Positions 5,893 through 6,420 of a stretch of 6,420 bases of DNA are shown here, one piece after another. The stretch comes from Bacillota bacterium (GTDB taxonomy: Bacteria > Bacillota > Clostridia > Lachnospirales > Lachnospiraceae). The first letter of the stretch is position 1, and each line of letters opens with the position of its first letter. The DNA lies in the NCBI GenBank assembly GCA_023428655.1, contig JAEYXC010000076.1, positions 1 through 6,420 of the forward strand, written 5' to 3'. The notes under the pieces were generated by a model that saw only the letters and a list, made by a program, of their open reading frames with translations, was not told the origin of the DNA and made no database searches. A program made the translations under genes and the position numbers.

Positions 5893-6420
5893 CTACTGCA
5901 ATGACCTTTCGTCAAAAACATATTGTTCATCCTCTATTAAACTTTTTATTTCATATGCTGTTTTTTCCAAGTTCAATTTTGTTGTATTAATAGTAGGAAA
6001 CGGATAATCATTGTAAATTATTCTTGTATTTTTAATCGCTCTATCAATTCTCGCCTCGTCACGATGGTCACATTTCATCCTCTTAACATTCTCGTCTAAA
6101 TCGCATGTTAAGATGATAGGTATAAAATCGAACTTGATATTTAACTCTCTTAGCTTTCGCATTGTTTCCGTAAAGTGAGCTTTTCTATGTCCATGAAATC
6201 CATACGCCCATATAATCGTTTCATATAAGGAGCTCTCTAAATATTTCGTAAGCATAAATAGCAAGAACTGCCGTCCTATATCGATCCCTTCGGAATTTAT
6301 GAATGGATTTCTTAATGCACATAAATCACTGTCTACAAATGCCGAATTCTCGATGTGGTTTATAAGTTCTCTTCCTGTTGACGATTTACCTACCCCATTC
6401 GGTCCACAAATAAAAATAAG
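5893..6420 (-). CDS. P-loop nucleotide-kinase-like protein (AAA/ATP-binding), 5' end cut by window edge
   Basis: The frame is open to the right edge and gives 175 residues without the start codon. The first residues seen are LIFICGPNGVGKSS: a hydrophobic strand and a complete Walker A loop, so probably only a few N-terminal residues are missing. FVDSDLCALRNPF (about 29-41) resembles the substrate-side loop of small ATP-binding kinases, IIWAYGFHGHRKAHF is a strand-loop-helix of the core, and PIILTCDLDENVKRMKCDHRDEARIDRAI is a Walker-B-like strand followed by an arginine-rich lid helix as in gluconate, shikimate and nucleoside-monophosphate-type kinases. A TTG near 6264 could be mistaken for a start, but it falls in the middle of the fold (QFLLFMLTKYL) and would remove the Walker A loop. 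Substrate unknown; a small-molecule or antibiotic-type kinase cannot be told apart from the sequence. The stop is TAG at 5893-5895; no clear terminator follows. Confidence 0.75.
   Translation of the reverse strand, partial: LIFICGPNGVGKSSTGRELINHIENSAFVDSDLCALRNPFINSEGIDIGRQFLLFMLTKYLESSLYETIIWAYGFHGHRKAHFTETMRKLRELNIKFDFIPIILTCDLDENVKRMKCDHRDEARIDRAIKNTRIIYNDYPFPTINTTKLNLEKTAYEIKSLIEDEQYVFDERSLQ

Overview
The window reads as chromosomal DNA of an AT-rich, low-GC Gram-positive anaerobe. It is most like a member of the Clostridia, probably Lachnospiraceae-like. The evidence is AT-rich intergenic DNA, strong AAGGAG/GGAGG ribosome sites, sigma-A type promoters, and protein families typical of that group (a GreA paralogue, a TudS-related desulfidase, a MobA-like/ModE-like fusion). 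The genus is an inference. Seven of the eight genes lie on the minus strand. I see no rRNA, tRNA, CRISPR array, insertion sequence or prophage gene.

Region 1 (1-1346, minus): a two-gene unit. A promoter at 1318-1346 drives a fusion of a MobA/MocA-like nucleotidyltransferase domain with a ModE-type winged helix-turn-helix (326-1267). A TudS-related putative desulfidase follows (start at 236, running off the left edge). An 8-bp inverted repeat with GTTAT/ATAAC half-sites brackets the promoter and is a plausible autoregulatory operator. Together they suggest a regulated cofactor or sulfur/molybdenum function, but the substrate is unknown.

Region 2 (1347-2202, plus): an AT-rich divergent intergenic stretch, then one single-pass membrane protein with an extracytoplasmic domain that I do not recognise (1595-2158).

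Region 3 (2203-3267, minus): a tocopherol-cyclase-family protein (2203-3072), convergent with the membrane protein, preceded by a structured terminator (3167-3213) that ends the next operon.

Region 4 (3268-5159, minus): a GreA/GreB-family transcript cleavage factor (4574-5077) with a strong extended -10 promoter, followed 58 bp later by a 12-helix MFS transporter whose true start is 4515.

Region 5 (5160-6420, minus): a small conserved-looking protein with a C-terminal coiled coil (5287-5634), about 258 bp without a convincing gene, and a P-loop nucleotide-kinase-like protein cut by the right edge (5893-6420).

The most promising lead is the left end: a probable ModE-like self-regulated fusion protein co-transcribed with a desulfidase-like enzyme.
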